Source: an uncultured Prevotellaceae bacterium
GTDB lineage: Bacteria > Bacteroidota > Bacteroidia > Bacteroidales > Bacteroidaceae
Assembly (NCBI GenBank): GCA_902770635.1
Contig: CACXTX010000015.1
Location: forward strand, 1-56,599
DNA: 56,599 bases
Reading direction: 5' to 3'
Positions within the stretch are counted from its first letter, which is position 1. Every line of letters begins with the position of its first letter. Shown one piece after another: positions 24,107 to 32,532 of this stretch. Below the pieces are notes generated by a model. It did no database searches and was not told the DNA's origin. It saw only the letters and a list, made by a program, of their open reading frames with translations. The position numbers and the translations under genes are program-made.

Positions 24107-26050
24107 CTATTTTGCTATCGTTATCTCAAACGGAGCGACTGGGAGTTCGTTAGTGCCATAAAGGTTGGCACGCTGAGGATCGTCTTTCCATGCGTAGCGA
24201 AGCTTCTTGGGCGATGGAACGGGCGATTTTATCGTAACCACCTTACCATCAACAGTAGCCTCAGCATTAACGAAACGACCATCGGCACCGGCAACTTCCA
24301 GCTCGTTTGCTGAAACAGAGCGCAGGGTTTGGTCGAAAGTCAGCGTAATCTCCGTACCTTGCACGGCAGAGTTAACAATCTGCGGGAACAGCTCTACCTT
24401 CTGATGATAAACCAAACGGTCCATGCAAAGAGCTACACGCTCAGCCACCTCTTTCTTACGCAAAGGATGAATATCTACGGTTTCACCAAGATCGATGATA
24501 CATGCAAGTTCCGCGTAGGGGTCTGCTTGAGCCACCAGGCGTTGGGCCTCACGCAACTGGGCCCAATTGCTATTAACGGGTTGGGCTGGATAGACAAGAG
24601 GTTGGGGGAATCCTGTCTGCTGACGTCCGTCGTGGTTAGCCAACTGAACGATGCAGAAAGGCAAGGTAGCTTCTTTCCATAAGGTACGCCAGTTGCCCAT
24701 CATCTTCTTCAGATAGTTGGCATAGGGAGCAGGATTTCCTGTGTTCGATTCACCCTGATACCACACGACACCACTGATGGCAAAGGGAGCCAAAGGATAG
24801 ACAACAGCATTGTAAAGCGTGGTGGGGATATTCTGCAAAGAGACATCGCCACTAGGACAAGAAGGCATCTCAGCACCCAAGTGCATCTTCCACTGAGGGC
24901 TGAGCGGAAGAACATCCTTAGGCATGGGATTCTGAGAGAAGCGGTCGTCACCAAAGGCTATCAGATAGGGCTTCTGGGGAATGAAGTGTACGGCACCATA
25001 CTTGTTGATGAAACGGACGGCAATCACATTGTCGCCTTCCTGAAGCAGTCCCTCAGGGATATCATAACGACGAGGAGGATACTGATAATAGGTATGACCA
25101 ATCTCTTTACCGTTCAGGTACGTGATGTCCTGATCGAAGAGCGTGCCCAACAGAAGGCGGGCGGGCTTTCCTGCGTGTACCTTATCTATATATATATGCT
25201 GACGAAGCCAGACACTACCTATGCCTCGCCAAGTCCAATCGTTCTGGTTGATTACCTGCCAATCGTTGTCGTTTAATTGGGCCGTTTTGTAAGAATCACA
25301 AGGGTCGCTAGCATCCAGCAACTTCTGCCATTGTTGCGATGCCTCGTTGTTAGCTTGCGACTGAGCCTTCACATAGTTATCGTTCTGGAAGAGTTTAGTC
25401 TTTTGAATCAATTGAGGATAGTCCCCCTGCAAAGAATCAGCAGAAATCCAAGCTTCAATGGGTGTTCCACCCCAGCTATTGACGATAATACCCTGAGGAA
25501 CACCCGTCTGCTTCTGCATGCGAAGACCCAGGAAAGAACCCAAGGCAGAAAAGCCCCATGCGTTGTCCTTTGTCAATGTCTTCCACTTGGTAGGCAGGAT
25601 ATCCTCACGGACTCCATGCGTATCTGTGGTATTGGGAACACGGAACAAACGGACCTTATTGTTATCAAAATGGTCGATTTCATCGGTATATTGTGGATAA
25701 ACACGCTCAATGGTGACGTCCACATTCGACTGGCCGGAACAGAGCCACACATCGCCCACTAAGACATCCGTCAGCACGACATCGCCTACTATCATGGTAT
25801 AGGGACCACCCGCTTTCATCTTTGGCAGGTCAATGCGCCAACGGCCATCTCCGTCGGCTATGGCGACATACTGCCGCTTCTGCCAACGGACGATGATTTT
25901 CTCATGAGGGTTGGCTTTCCCCCATACAGGAACAGGTTTCCCGCGTTGAAGCACCATGCCCGACTGGAATAACTGGGGTAGTTGAACTTTTGCTTCCGTT
26001 GGCAGGAAACAAGCGATGACCGATAGTAACATCAACAGTTTTCGTTTCAT
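24107..26050 (-). CDS. Sialate O-acetylesterase-like / acetylxylan esterase (SGNH)
   Basis: 647 residues from ATG 26050 (MKRKLLMLLSVIACFLPTEA, signal peptide). I preferred this start over the frame extending to 26077 because only it gives a clean signal. SGNH blocks: WLCSGQSN (nucleophile Ser), NSWGGTPIEAW, VVWYQGESN and a C-terminal DxxH (DIHPLRKKEV). A jelly-roll insert (SVWLRQHIYIDK...DITYLNGKEIG...NVIAVRF) splits the catalytic domain, as in sialate O-acetylesterases. Next to xylanase genes it more likely removes acetyl groups from xylo-oligosaccharides in the periplasm. Confidence 0.85.
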   Translation of the reverse strand: MKRKLLMLLSVIACFLPTEAKVQLPQLFQSGMVLQRGKPVPVWGKANPHEKIIVRWQKRQYVAIADGDGRWRIDLPKMKAGGPYTMIVGDVVLTDVLVGDVWLCSGQSNVDVTIERVYPQYTDEIDHFDNNKVRLFRVPNTTDTHGVREDILPTKWKTLTKDNAWGFSALGSFLGLRMQKQTGVPQGIIVNSWGGTPIEAWISADSLQGDYPQLIQKTKLFQNDNYVKAQSQANNEASQQWQKLLDASDPCDSYKTAQLNDNDWQVINQNDWTWRGIGSVWLRQHIYIDKVHAGKPARLLLGTLFDQDITYLNGKEIGHTYYQYPPRRYDIPEGLLQEGDNVIAVRFINKYGAVHFIPQKPYLIAFGDDRFSQNPMPKDVLPLSPQWKMHLGAEMPSCPSGDVSLQNIPTTLYNAVVYPLAPFAISGVVWYQGESNTGNPAPYANYLKKMMGNWRTLWKEATLPFCIVQLANHDGRQQTGFPQPLVYPAQPVNSNWAQLREAQRLVAQADPYAELACIIDLGETVDIHPLRKKEVAERVALCMDRLVYHQKVELFPQIVNSAVQGTEITLTFDQTLRSVSANELEVAGADGRFVNAEATVDGKVVTIKSPVPSPKKLRYAWKDDPQRANLYGTNELPVAPFEITIAK

Positions 26051-26073
26051 TGTCTTTCTTAATTGGTTTTGAT

Positions 26074-26082
26074 GCAAAAGTA
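26074..26082 (-). promoter_or_regulatory. -7 box of the esterase gene
   Basis: Minus strand TACTTTTGC, fitting TAnnTTTG, 23 nt before the ATG at 26050. Confidence 0.55.
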
Positions 26083-26122
26083 GGGAAAAATGCTCGAATA
26101 AACAGCAAAAAATACAAAATTA

Positions 26123-26139
26123 TTTGTCTATGCTACAAA
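26123..26139. promoter_or_regulatory. Candidate operator in the xylan divergent promoter
   Basis: TTTGT-N7-ACAAA palindrome, 50 nt upstream of the symporter -7 box and between the two divergent promoters. A related TTTTTGTAACAA follows at 26150-26161. A local xylan regulator (hybrid two-component or the ECF factor itself) is a candidate ligand. Confidence 0.4.
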
Positions 26140-26189
26140 ATAAGATAGTTTTTGTAACAATAAAAAACATCCATTTCATCCGAACATTG

Positions 26190-26197
26190 TACCTTTG
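26190..26197 (+). promoter_or_regulatory. -7 box of the xylan operon
   Basis: TACCTTTG with no TTG 20 nt upstream, which suggests dependence on an activator. The ATG of the symporter is 27 nt downstream. Confidence 0.6.
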
Positions 26198-26223
26198 CAA
26201 CAGAAATTAAAACCAATAACATT

Positions 26224-27642
26224 ATGGCAATAAACGAAACGACAGAAGCTAAAGGCTTCTACAAACTATCCTGGTTACAGCGCTTCGGCTTCGGCTCAGG
26301 CGACTTAGCACAAAACCTCATTTACCAAACCATCAGCATGTATCTGCTGTTCTTCTACACCAACATCTTCGGTCTGGACCCTGCTGACGCTGCTACTATG
26401 TTCCTTGTGGTTCGTCTGGTTGACGTGCTTTGGGACCCCTTGGTAGGAACTTATGTTGACAAGCACAATCCCAAATTAGGTAAGTATCGTTCCTATCTTG
26501 TCTTAGGCGGTATTCCCCTAACGGGTTTTGCAATCCTCTGCTTCTGGAATGGCTTTGCTCCATCACTGGTATATGCATACGTCACCTATGTAGGTATGTC
26601 TATGCTTTATACCTTAATTAACGTACCTTATGGCGCCCTAAACTCCTCGCTGACTCGCGATACCGACGAGATTACCACGCTGACCTCTGTCCGTATGTTC
26701 CTGGCTAATGTTGGTGGATTGTGCGTTGCTTCGGGTATTCCCCTTGTTGTAGCCACCTTTGCTCCCAAAGATGCACAGGGTGAAGCAATCATTAACACTC
26801 CAGAGGCTGCCAGCGCATGGTTTATTACAATGGGCATTTACGCCATCGTAGGTCTGCTGCTGCTCTTTTTCTGTTTCACACAGACAAAGGAGCGTGTCGT
26901 AATGGACGAAAAAGACATGGACGATGTAAAGGTGTCTGACCTGTGGACTGAGTTTGTCCGCAACCGTCCCTTGCGCATCCTGGCTTTCTTCTTCATCACC
27001 GCCTTCGCCATGATGTCCGTAGGTAATGCTGCCGGTTCTTACTATATGACCTATAATCTGGAAGCCACCTCCGACCAACTGGCAATCTTTATGGGCTTAG
27101 GCTCAGTCCCTGCCTTTATTTTCATGCCACTGGTTCCTGCTATTAAGAAAAAAGTGGGTAAGCGTGGCATGTTTAACATTTTCCTGACAATTGCCATTAT
27201 CGGTATGGGCATCCTCTATGTAGTGAGTGTAGTTCCCTCATTGAAATCGCAGATGTGGATTGTCTATGTAGCCCAGTTCATTAAGTCCACAGGTGTCATA
27301 GTAGCCACAGGATATATGTGGGCTTTGGTTCCTGAGGTCATCTCATTTGGTGAATATACCACAGGCAAGCGCATTTCTGGTATTGTGAACGCCTTAACGG
27401 GCATTTTCTTCAAGGCCGGTATGGCTTTGGGCGGTGTAGTGCCAGGACTGGTACTCTCCTATGTAGGCTTCAATGCCAAAGTTACCACACAGACTCCGTT
27501 TGCAGAGCAGGGTATCCTCTGGCTGGTATGTGTTATCCCTGCCATCTTGCTGGGCCTTGCCATGTTTATCATCTCTAAGTATGAGCTGACTGACGAGGTT
27601 ATTGACAAGATTAATATGGAAATTGAAAAAAGAAATCATTAA
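26224..27642 (+). CDS. GPH-family sugar:cation symporter (xyloside transporter)
   Basis: 472 residues, 12 membrane helices, no signal peptide. GPH hallmarks: LQRFGFGSGDLAQNLIYQT at the N-terminus, DVLWDPLVGTYVDKHNPKLG (motif D-x-x-x-D-P-x-x-G), NVPYGALNSSLTRDTDE, and VPEVISFGEYTTGKR. Such symporters move oligosaccharides or glycosides across the inner membrane with H+ or Na+. The GH10 gene starts 1 nt after its stop and a cytoplasmic GH43 follows, so the cargo is probably xylobiose or other short xylo-oligosaccharides. Confidence 0.9.
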   Translation: MAINETTEAKGFYKLSWLQRFGFGSGDLAQNLIYQTISMYLLFFYTNIFGLDPADAATMFLVVRLVDVLWDPLVGTYVDKHNPKLGKYRSYLVLGGIPLTGFAILCFWNGFAPSLVYAYVTYVGMSMLYTLINVPYGALNSSLTRDTDEITTLTSVRMFLANVGGLCVASGIPLVVATFAPKDAQGEAIINTPEAASAWFITMGIYAIVGLLLLFFCFTQTKERVVMDEKDMDDVKVSDLWTEFVRNRPLRILAFFFITAFAMMSVGNAAGSYYMTYNLEATSDQLAIFMGLGSVPAFIFMPLVPAIKKKVGKRGMFNIFLTIAIIGMGILYVVSVVPSLKSQMWIVYVAQFIKSTGVIVATGYMWALVPEVISFGEYTTGKRISGIVNALTGIFFKAGMALGGVVPGLVLSYVGFNAKVTTQTPFAEQGILWLVCVIPAILLGLAMFIISKYELTDEVIDKINMEIEKRNH

Positions 27643-27643
27643 T

Positions 27644-28750
27644 ATGAAATTTTTTAAGTTAGTAGTTTTTACATTAGTAGTTTTGGCATCTGAGACAGTT
27701 CTTGCGCAGAGCTTGCGAGAAGCTGTAAGCAAGTACTGCCTCATCGGTGCTGCAGTAAACCAATGGCAGAGCGACGGACAAGTACCAAAGGCTGATGCTG
27801 TGCTTCAAAAGCATTTCAATTGTGCCGTTGCCGAGAATTGCATGAAACCCGAAGTGTTAGCTCCTGCCGAAGGTATCTTTGATTTCCGTGTAGCTGATAA
27901 GTTTGTGGATTACTGCCAGAGACTTAATCTAAAGGTGAATGGACACTGTTTGGTTTGGCACTCACAAGCTCCTGACTGGTGGTTTACCAACGGCTATAAC
28001 GCATCACCCGCCTCAAAGGAAGTCCTCAAAGAACGGCTGATTAAGCACATTAAGACGGTTGTTGGCCATTTCAAGGGCAAAGTCTTTGGTTGGGACGTTG
28101 TCAACGAGGCTATCGAGGACGACGGTTCATTCCGTAAGTCTCCTTATTACAACCTGCTGGGAGAAGAATTTATTGAGATTGCCTTCCGCACAGCCCATGA
28201 AGCTGATCCTGCTGCAGAACTTTACTACAACGACTACTCTATGTCCAAGCCTGGTAAGCGTGAGGCTGTATGTCGGCTGGTAAAACGCCTGAAGGAAAAA
28301 GGACTGCGCATTGACGGTGTAGGTATGCAGAGTCATAACGGACTGGATTATCCTGACTTAAAGGATTATGAAAAATCCATTGACGCCTTTGCTGCCTGTG
28401 GCGTGAAGGTACTGATTACAGAGCTCGACATAAACGTGCTGCCCAATCCTGAAGGATTCGGAGGTGCTGCCGTTGAACAAAACTTTGAATTCCAGCAAAA
28501 GTACAATCCATATCCTAATGGGTTGCCCAAAGACAAGCAAAAGGAATTGGACAAGCGTTGGATAGACCTATTCAAGATTTACTATAAGCATCGTGCACAG
28601 ATAGGTCGTATCACCTTGTGGGGTGTCTGCGATGAGAATTCATGGCTCAACGGATGGCCTATCGCCGGTCGTACCAACTATCCTCTTCTCTTTGACCGCA
28701 ATTATGAAGCAAAACCCATTGTTAACGAAATTATCAACATTTTTAAATAG
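27644..28750 (+). CDS. GH10 endo-1,4-beta-xylanase
   Basis: 368 residues, signal peptide MKFFKLVVFTLVVLASETVL followed by AQ. GH10 (beta/alpha)8 barrel: NCMKPEVLAPAEG, GHCLVWHSQAPDWW, acid/base Glu155 in WDVVNEAI and nucleophile Glu260 in ITELDINVL; C-terminal TLWGVCDENSWL. No carbohydrate-binding module, so it is a compact periplasmic xylanase acting on imported oligomers. The ATG is at 27644, 1 nt after the symporter stop; an in-frame ATG at 27602 lies inside the symporter and is disfavoured because it masks the signal peptide. Confidence 0.93.
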   Translation: MKFFKLVVFTLVVLASETVLAQSLREAVSKYCLIGAAVNQWQSDGQVPKADAVLQKHFNCAVAENCMKPEVLAPAEGIFDFRVADKFVDYCQRLNLKVNGHCLVWHSQAPDWWFTNGYNASPASKEVLKERLIKHIKTVVGHFKGKVFGWDVVNEAIEDDGSFRKSPYYNLLGEEFIEIAFRTAHEADPAAELYYNDYSMSKPGKREAVCRLVKRLKEKGLRIDGVGMQSHNGLDYPDLKDYEKSIDAFAACGVKVLITELDINVLPNPEGFGGAAVEQNFEFQQKYNPYPNGLPKDKQKELDKRWIDLFKIYYKHRAQIGRITLWGVCDENSWLNGWPIAGRTNYPLLFDRNYEAKPIVNEIINIFK

Positions 28751-28759
28751 AAAAGACTT

Positions 28760-29791
28760 ATGAAACCACGTTATCTTTTCCCCGATGATTATATGGCTGA
28801 CCCCTCAGCCAATGTGTTTAACGGCAAACTCTACATTTATCCTTCTCACGACTGGGATGCCGGTGAATGCTTCGACGATGATGGTGGTCATTTCCAGATG
28901 AAGGACTATCACGTGCTGTCATGGGACGATATTGAGAATGGTCCCGTTACCGACCACGGTGTGATTCTCGATGTGAAGGATGTGCCCTGGGCTGAGAAGC
29001 AGATGTGGGACAATGACTGTGTAGAGAAAGACGGAAAGTATTACCTTATCTTCTCTGCCAAAGCTTATGACGGCGTGTTCCGTCTGGGTGTGGCTGTTGC
29101 CGACAAGCCCGAGGGTCCGTTCACACCAATGGAGAAGCCTATCCGCGGCTCGTTCTCTATTGACCCCTGTGTGTTCAAGGATGACGACGGACAGATTTAT
29201 ACATATTTCGGAGGCCTGTGGGGTGGACAGCTACAATGGTGGCATCCGCTGCCCAACGGAAAAGCTCCTGTCTATGGCAAGTATGGCGACCAGAACGGAC
29301 TCGTTGACCTGGGTGCTGCCCCTGACCATAAGGGTGAGCTCTTTACAACAGCAGATGCTCCTGCCATTAACAGCTGCGTGGTTCGCATGAGCGATGATGT
29401 GCAACAGTTTGCAGAGGCTCCTCGTGGCGTGGTAGTGCTCGACGAGAATGGTGAGCCTATGAAGGCTGGTGATCCTCACCGTTTCTTCGAGGCCTCATGG
29501 ATGCATAAATACAATGGAAAGTATTATTTCTCCTACTCTACGGGCGACAGCCATTTGCTTTGCTATGCTATTGGCGACAATCCCTATGGGCCATTCACCT
29601 ATAAAGGTGTCGTTCTTGACCCCGTGGTAGGTTGGACCACACACCACTCCATCGTAGAGTTTAAAGGCCAGTGGTATCTCTGCTACCACGACTGCGTACC
29701 CTCGAATGATATTACCCATCTGCGCTCTTTGAAAGTGCAACAGTTGTTCTACAATGAAGACGGAACAATACAACGGGTTATCAATGAATAA
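28760..29791 (+). CDS. GH43 beta-xylosidase / exo-xylanase, cytoplasmic
   Basis: 343 residues, no signal peptide. Five-bladed propeller residues of GH43: base Asp14 (MADPSANV), pKa-modulating Asp135 (SIDPCVF) and acid Glu244 (FFEASWMHKY). Length and motifs match subfamily GH43_1-like enzymes of xylan clusters that release xylose or arabinose from short oligomers. Its cytoplasmic location complements the upstream symporter. Its last 8 nt overlap the start of the sigma-factor gene. Confidence 0.9.
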   Translation: MKPRYLFPDDYMADPSANVFNGKLYIYPSHDWDAGECFDDDGGHFQMKDYHVLSWDDIENGPVTDHGVILDVKDVPWAEKQMWDNDCVEKDGKYYLIFSAKAYDGVFRLGVAVADKPEGPFTPMEKPIRGSFSIDPCVFKDDDGQIYTYFGGLWGGQLQWWHPLPNGKAPVYGKYGDQNGLVDLGAAPDHKGELFTTADAPAINSCVVRMSDDVQQFAEAPRGVVVLDENGEPMKAGDPHRFFEASWMHKYNGKYYFSYSTGDSHLLCYAIGDNPYGPFTYKGVVLDPVVGWTTHHSIVEFKGQWYLCYHDCVPSNDITHLRSLKVQQLFYNEDGTIQRVINE

Positions 29792-30278
29792 CAACCAACT
29801 ATTATCAAACTATTACACCCAGCATCGTGACGAATTAGTCCAATTCATCATGGTGCGAACGGCAGATGTCGAGTTGGCACAGGACATGGTACAAGACATG
29901 TTCCTGCGCCTGCTTGACAGACGTCGACTCATTACTGAGCAAACCCTCCCTTGCCTCGTTTACACCATGATCCGTCATGCTATAGCCGACCACTATCGCA
30001 AACGCCGGGTTTTCGAAGAATACGAACATTACATCAGTAAGTCTGATTCCACCACAGAAATGGAATCGATTATCTCTGCCCACCAACTGATGGAACGCAT
30101 GGAATACTCACTGGCTCGTCTGTCCGAGGAATGTCGTACGGTTTATCGCCTACATATCTATGATGGCATGAAAGTAAGCGAGATTTCCCAACAACTTTCA
30201 CTACCCTACAAATTGGTAGAGAATCGTCTTGGACAGGCACGTAAAACAGTACGCCAACAGTTAAAGGCCTGTGTCTGA
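29784..30278 (+). CDS. ECF-type RNA polymerase sigma factor
   Basis: 164 residues from ATG 29784. Region 2: YYTQHRDELVQFIMVRTADV, ELAQDMVQDMFLRLL, YTMIRHAIADHYRKRR. Region 4: LSEECRTVYRLHIYDGMKVS, EISQQLSLPYKLVENRLGQA (helix-turn-helix). The start overlaps the GH43 stop (ATGAATAA), so translation is coupled to the xylan operon. No anti-sigma or SusCD genes follow. It may autoregulate the operon or act on remote xylan loci. An in-frame ATG at 29754 inside GH43 is possible but unlikely. Confidence 0.88.
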   Translation: MNNNQLLSNYYTQHRDELVQFIMVRTADVELAQDMVQDMFLRLLDRRRLITEQTLPCLVYTMIRHAIADHYRKRRVFEEYEHYISKSDSTTEMESIISAHQLMERMEYSLARLSEECRTVYRLHIYDGMKVSEISQQLSLPYKLVENRLGQARKTVRQQLKACV

Positions 30279-30281
30279 TTT

Positions 30282-31502
30282 TTACAGAATCAACCTCTGC
30301 ATGTGGCTTGGAGCAAACACGTTCTGAGCCACATCTTGTACTTGCGACGCTGTAATGGCATCAATTCGCTGAAGAAGTTCGTCAACATTGCGTTCACGAT
30401 CATAGTGCAAAAAGTTCCTGGCAAAATCCAACGCATATTGCTCACGATTGTCACATGCAATGACTATCTGTCCTTTTAATTGTCGCTTTGCAGTTGTCAG
30501 TTGACGTTCACTAAGCGAATGCTGCATAATACGGTCCAACTCTCGGTTAACTAGCCGGATGCATCGTTTTACATCCTGATGGTCACAGCCAAAATAAACC
30601 GACCAGCAGCCTGTATCACTGTAACTGGCCATCGAACTTTCAACCGTATAAACCAACCCGTGGCGCTCACGCAAGGAGAGATTCAAGCGAGCATTCATCC
30701 CTGGTCCACCCAAAATATTATTCAACAGATAAAGAGGTAGGCGACGTGCATCATTATAACCAAATGTACGGCTACCCAACATAACATGAGCCTGATGATG
30801 CAGCTCCATCGATTGGGGCTTACTCGCAGCAATAAAAGGATTGTATTCCACATGAGGCACAACTGTATTTATCTGTATATCCTTCAACCTCGTTTCCAAC
30901 ATTCTTACCAACAAAGGAAAGTTCACATCACCATAAGCAAAGAATATGGCATTATCAGGACGGTAGTAACGGGAGGTGAAGCGACGGGCATGGGCTGATG
31001 TGAAAGTCTGTACTTTCTCGCGCGTACCTAATATATTATGTCCGAGGGGATGACCGCTGAACAGCATATTCTCGAACTCATCATATATCAATTCTGCCGG
31101 TGAGTCGTTATAACTCTCTATCTCATCACAGATAACATCCACTTCATGCATGATTTCCTGCTCAGGATATACGCTGTTGAAAACAATATCCGTCAGCAAA
31201 TCGACAGCCCTGCTCAAATGCTCTTTTAGAATAGCTGCATAAAAAATGGTATCTTCCTTATTGGTGAAAGCATTCAGGTCACCACCCACACTCTCCAAAC
31301 AATTCAATATCTGGAGAGCCGAGCGTCTCTTGGTACCTTTGAAAGTAACATGCTCGCAAAAATGGGCAACACCCTCCTCGCCTTCAGCTTCCTGACGGGC
31401 TCCCGTATTGATGCCGATACCACAATAGACAACCGGTGATGAGGAAGGTAAATGAATAATGCGCAGACCGTTACAAAGCGTAGTTGTGTTATAATTCGTC
31501 AT
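30282..31502 (-). CDS. M16 family zinc peptidase (insulinase-like)
   Basis: 406 residues. The inverted zinc motif HxxEH is at residues 47-51 (HFCEH), the distal Glu in HEVDVICDEIESYND. VTFKGTKRRSALQILNCLES and GGDLNAFTNKEDTIFYAAIL are typical of processing-peptidase-like M16B proteins. No signal peptide, so probably cytoplasmic. It converges on the sigma-factor gene with 3 nt between the stops. Its -7 box lies only 9 nt before the ATG. Confidence 0.88.
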   Translation of the reverse strand: MTNYNTTTLCNGLRIIHLPSSSPVVYCGIGINTGARQEAEGEEGVAHFCEHVTFKGTKRRSALQILNCLESVGGDLNAFTNKEDTIFYAAILKEHLSRAVDLLTDIVFNSVYPEQEIMHEVDVICDEIESYNDSPAELIYDEFENMLFSGHPLGHNILGTREKVQTFTSAHARRFTSRYYRPDNAIFFAYGDVNFPLLVRMLETRLKDIQINTVVPHVEYNPFIAASKPQSMELHHQAHVMLGSRTFGYNDARRLPLYLLNNILGGPGMNARLNLSLRERHGLVYTVESSMASYSDTGCWSVYFGCDHQDVKRCIRLVNRELDRIMQHSLSERQLTTAKRQLKGQIVIACDNREQYALDFARNFLHYDRERNVDELLQRIDAITASQVQDVAQNVFAPSHMQRLIL

Positions 31503-31510
31503 AATTGCAT

Positions 31511-31519
31511 GCAAAGTTA
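31511..31519 (-). promoter_or_regulatory. -7 box of the M16 gene, near-leaderless
   Basis: Minus strand TAACTTTGC followed by ATGCAATT and the ATG at 31502. A start point 5-7 nt after the box would leave a leader of only a few nucleotides. Confidence 0.6.
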
Positions 31520-31541
31520 ACGCATTTTTAAAAAATAGTTG

Positions 31542-31550
31542 TAACTTTGC
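31542..31550 (+). promoter_or_regulatory. -7 box of the PfkB kinase gene
   Basis: TAACTTTGC, 17 nt before the ATG at 31568. It forms a compact divergent promoter with 31511-31519. Confidence 0.65.
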
Positions 31551-31567
31551 AGGAAAAATATATAGTT

Positions 31568-32512
31568 ATGCGAAAAGTTATTGGAATCGGCGAAACTGTG
31601 CTAGACATCATATTCCGTGGTAATCAGCCCATACAAGCACTGCCTGGTGGCAGTACATTTAATGCTATTATATCACTCGCTCGCTCTGGTGTACCAACCA
31701 GTTTCATCAGCGAAACCGGTAACGACCGTGTAGGTCAGGCCATTATCCAGTTCTTACGTGAAAACGGTTGTAATGCGGATTGTGTAAGCGTTTATCCAGA
31801 CTCCAAATCACCCCTCTCGTTGGCTTTCCTTAACGACAAGAATGATGCCGAATACATTTTCTATAAGGATCATCCCAAGGATCGTCTCGACTTTATCTAT
31901 CCCGACGTACAGCCAGATGATTTAGTCCTGTTTGGTTCTTACTATGCATTAAACCCAGTTATTCGTCCTCAAGTCAAAGCCTTCCTAGAGTATGCCCACC
32001 AGCGTGGAGCCATTCTCTACTATGATGTCAACTTCCGTGCATCCCATCAGCATGAGGTGATTAAGTTGACTTCCAATTTACTCGAGAACTTTGAACTGGC
32101 TGATATAGTCAGGGGCTCAAAGGAAGACTTCCAGATTCTTTTTAAGAAAGACAATCCTGATGTTGTTTATCGTACACAAATCTCGTTCTATACCAAGAAG
32201 TTCATCTATACACAGGCAGGCGATCCTATCGAACTTCGTGGGGACAACGGAATGAGTAAGCAATATCCCGTAGCGCCTGTTGAGACGGTAAGCACCGTCG
32301 GAGCTGGCGATAATTTCAATGCAGGCTTCCTCTACGGTTTGATAACTCATGGCATCACACGCAATCATATTGAACAAGGACTTTCAGAAGAGCAGTGGGA
32401 TTGTCTCATACAAAGCGGACAAAAATTCTCTGCCGAGGTTTGTAGCAGTCTCAACAACTATGTATCCCCTGAGTTTGGTGCCGAACGAAAGAAACAATTG
32501 GAAAACAAGTAA
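31568..32512 (+). CDS. PfkB-family sugar kinase (fructokinase-like)
   Basis: 314 residues starting MRKVIGIGETVLDIIFRGN. Signature 1 PGGSTFNAIISLARSG, substrate region YYDVNFRASHQHE, and signature 2 with the catalytic Asp248 in GAGDNFNAGFLYG. It phosphorylates a furanose sugar or nucleoside; fructose is the most likely substrate by similarity. An in-frame ATG at 31547 overlaps the promoter and is rejected. Confidence 0.88.
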   Translation: MRKVIGIGETVLDIIFRGNQPIQALPGGSTFNAIISLARSGVPTSFISETGNDRVGQAIIQFLRENGCNADCVSVYPDSKSPLSLAFLNDKNDAEYIFYKDHPKDRLDFIYPDVQPDDLVLFGSYYALNPVIRPQVKAFLEYAHQRGAILYYDVNFRASHQHEVIKLTSNLLENFELADIVRGSKEDFQILFKKDNPDVVYRTQISFYTKKFIYTQAGDPIELRGDNGMSKQYPVAPVETVSTVGAGDNFNAGFLYGLITHGITRNHIEQGLSEEQWDCLIQSGQKFSAEVCSSLNNYVSPEFGAERKKQLENK

Positions 32513-32532
32513 TAACATAAAACTAAGACAAT

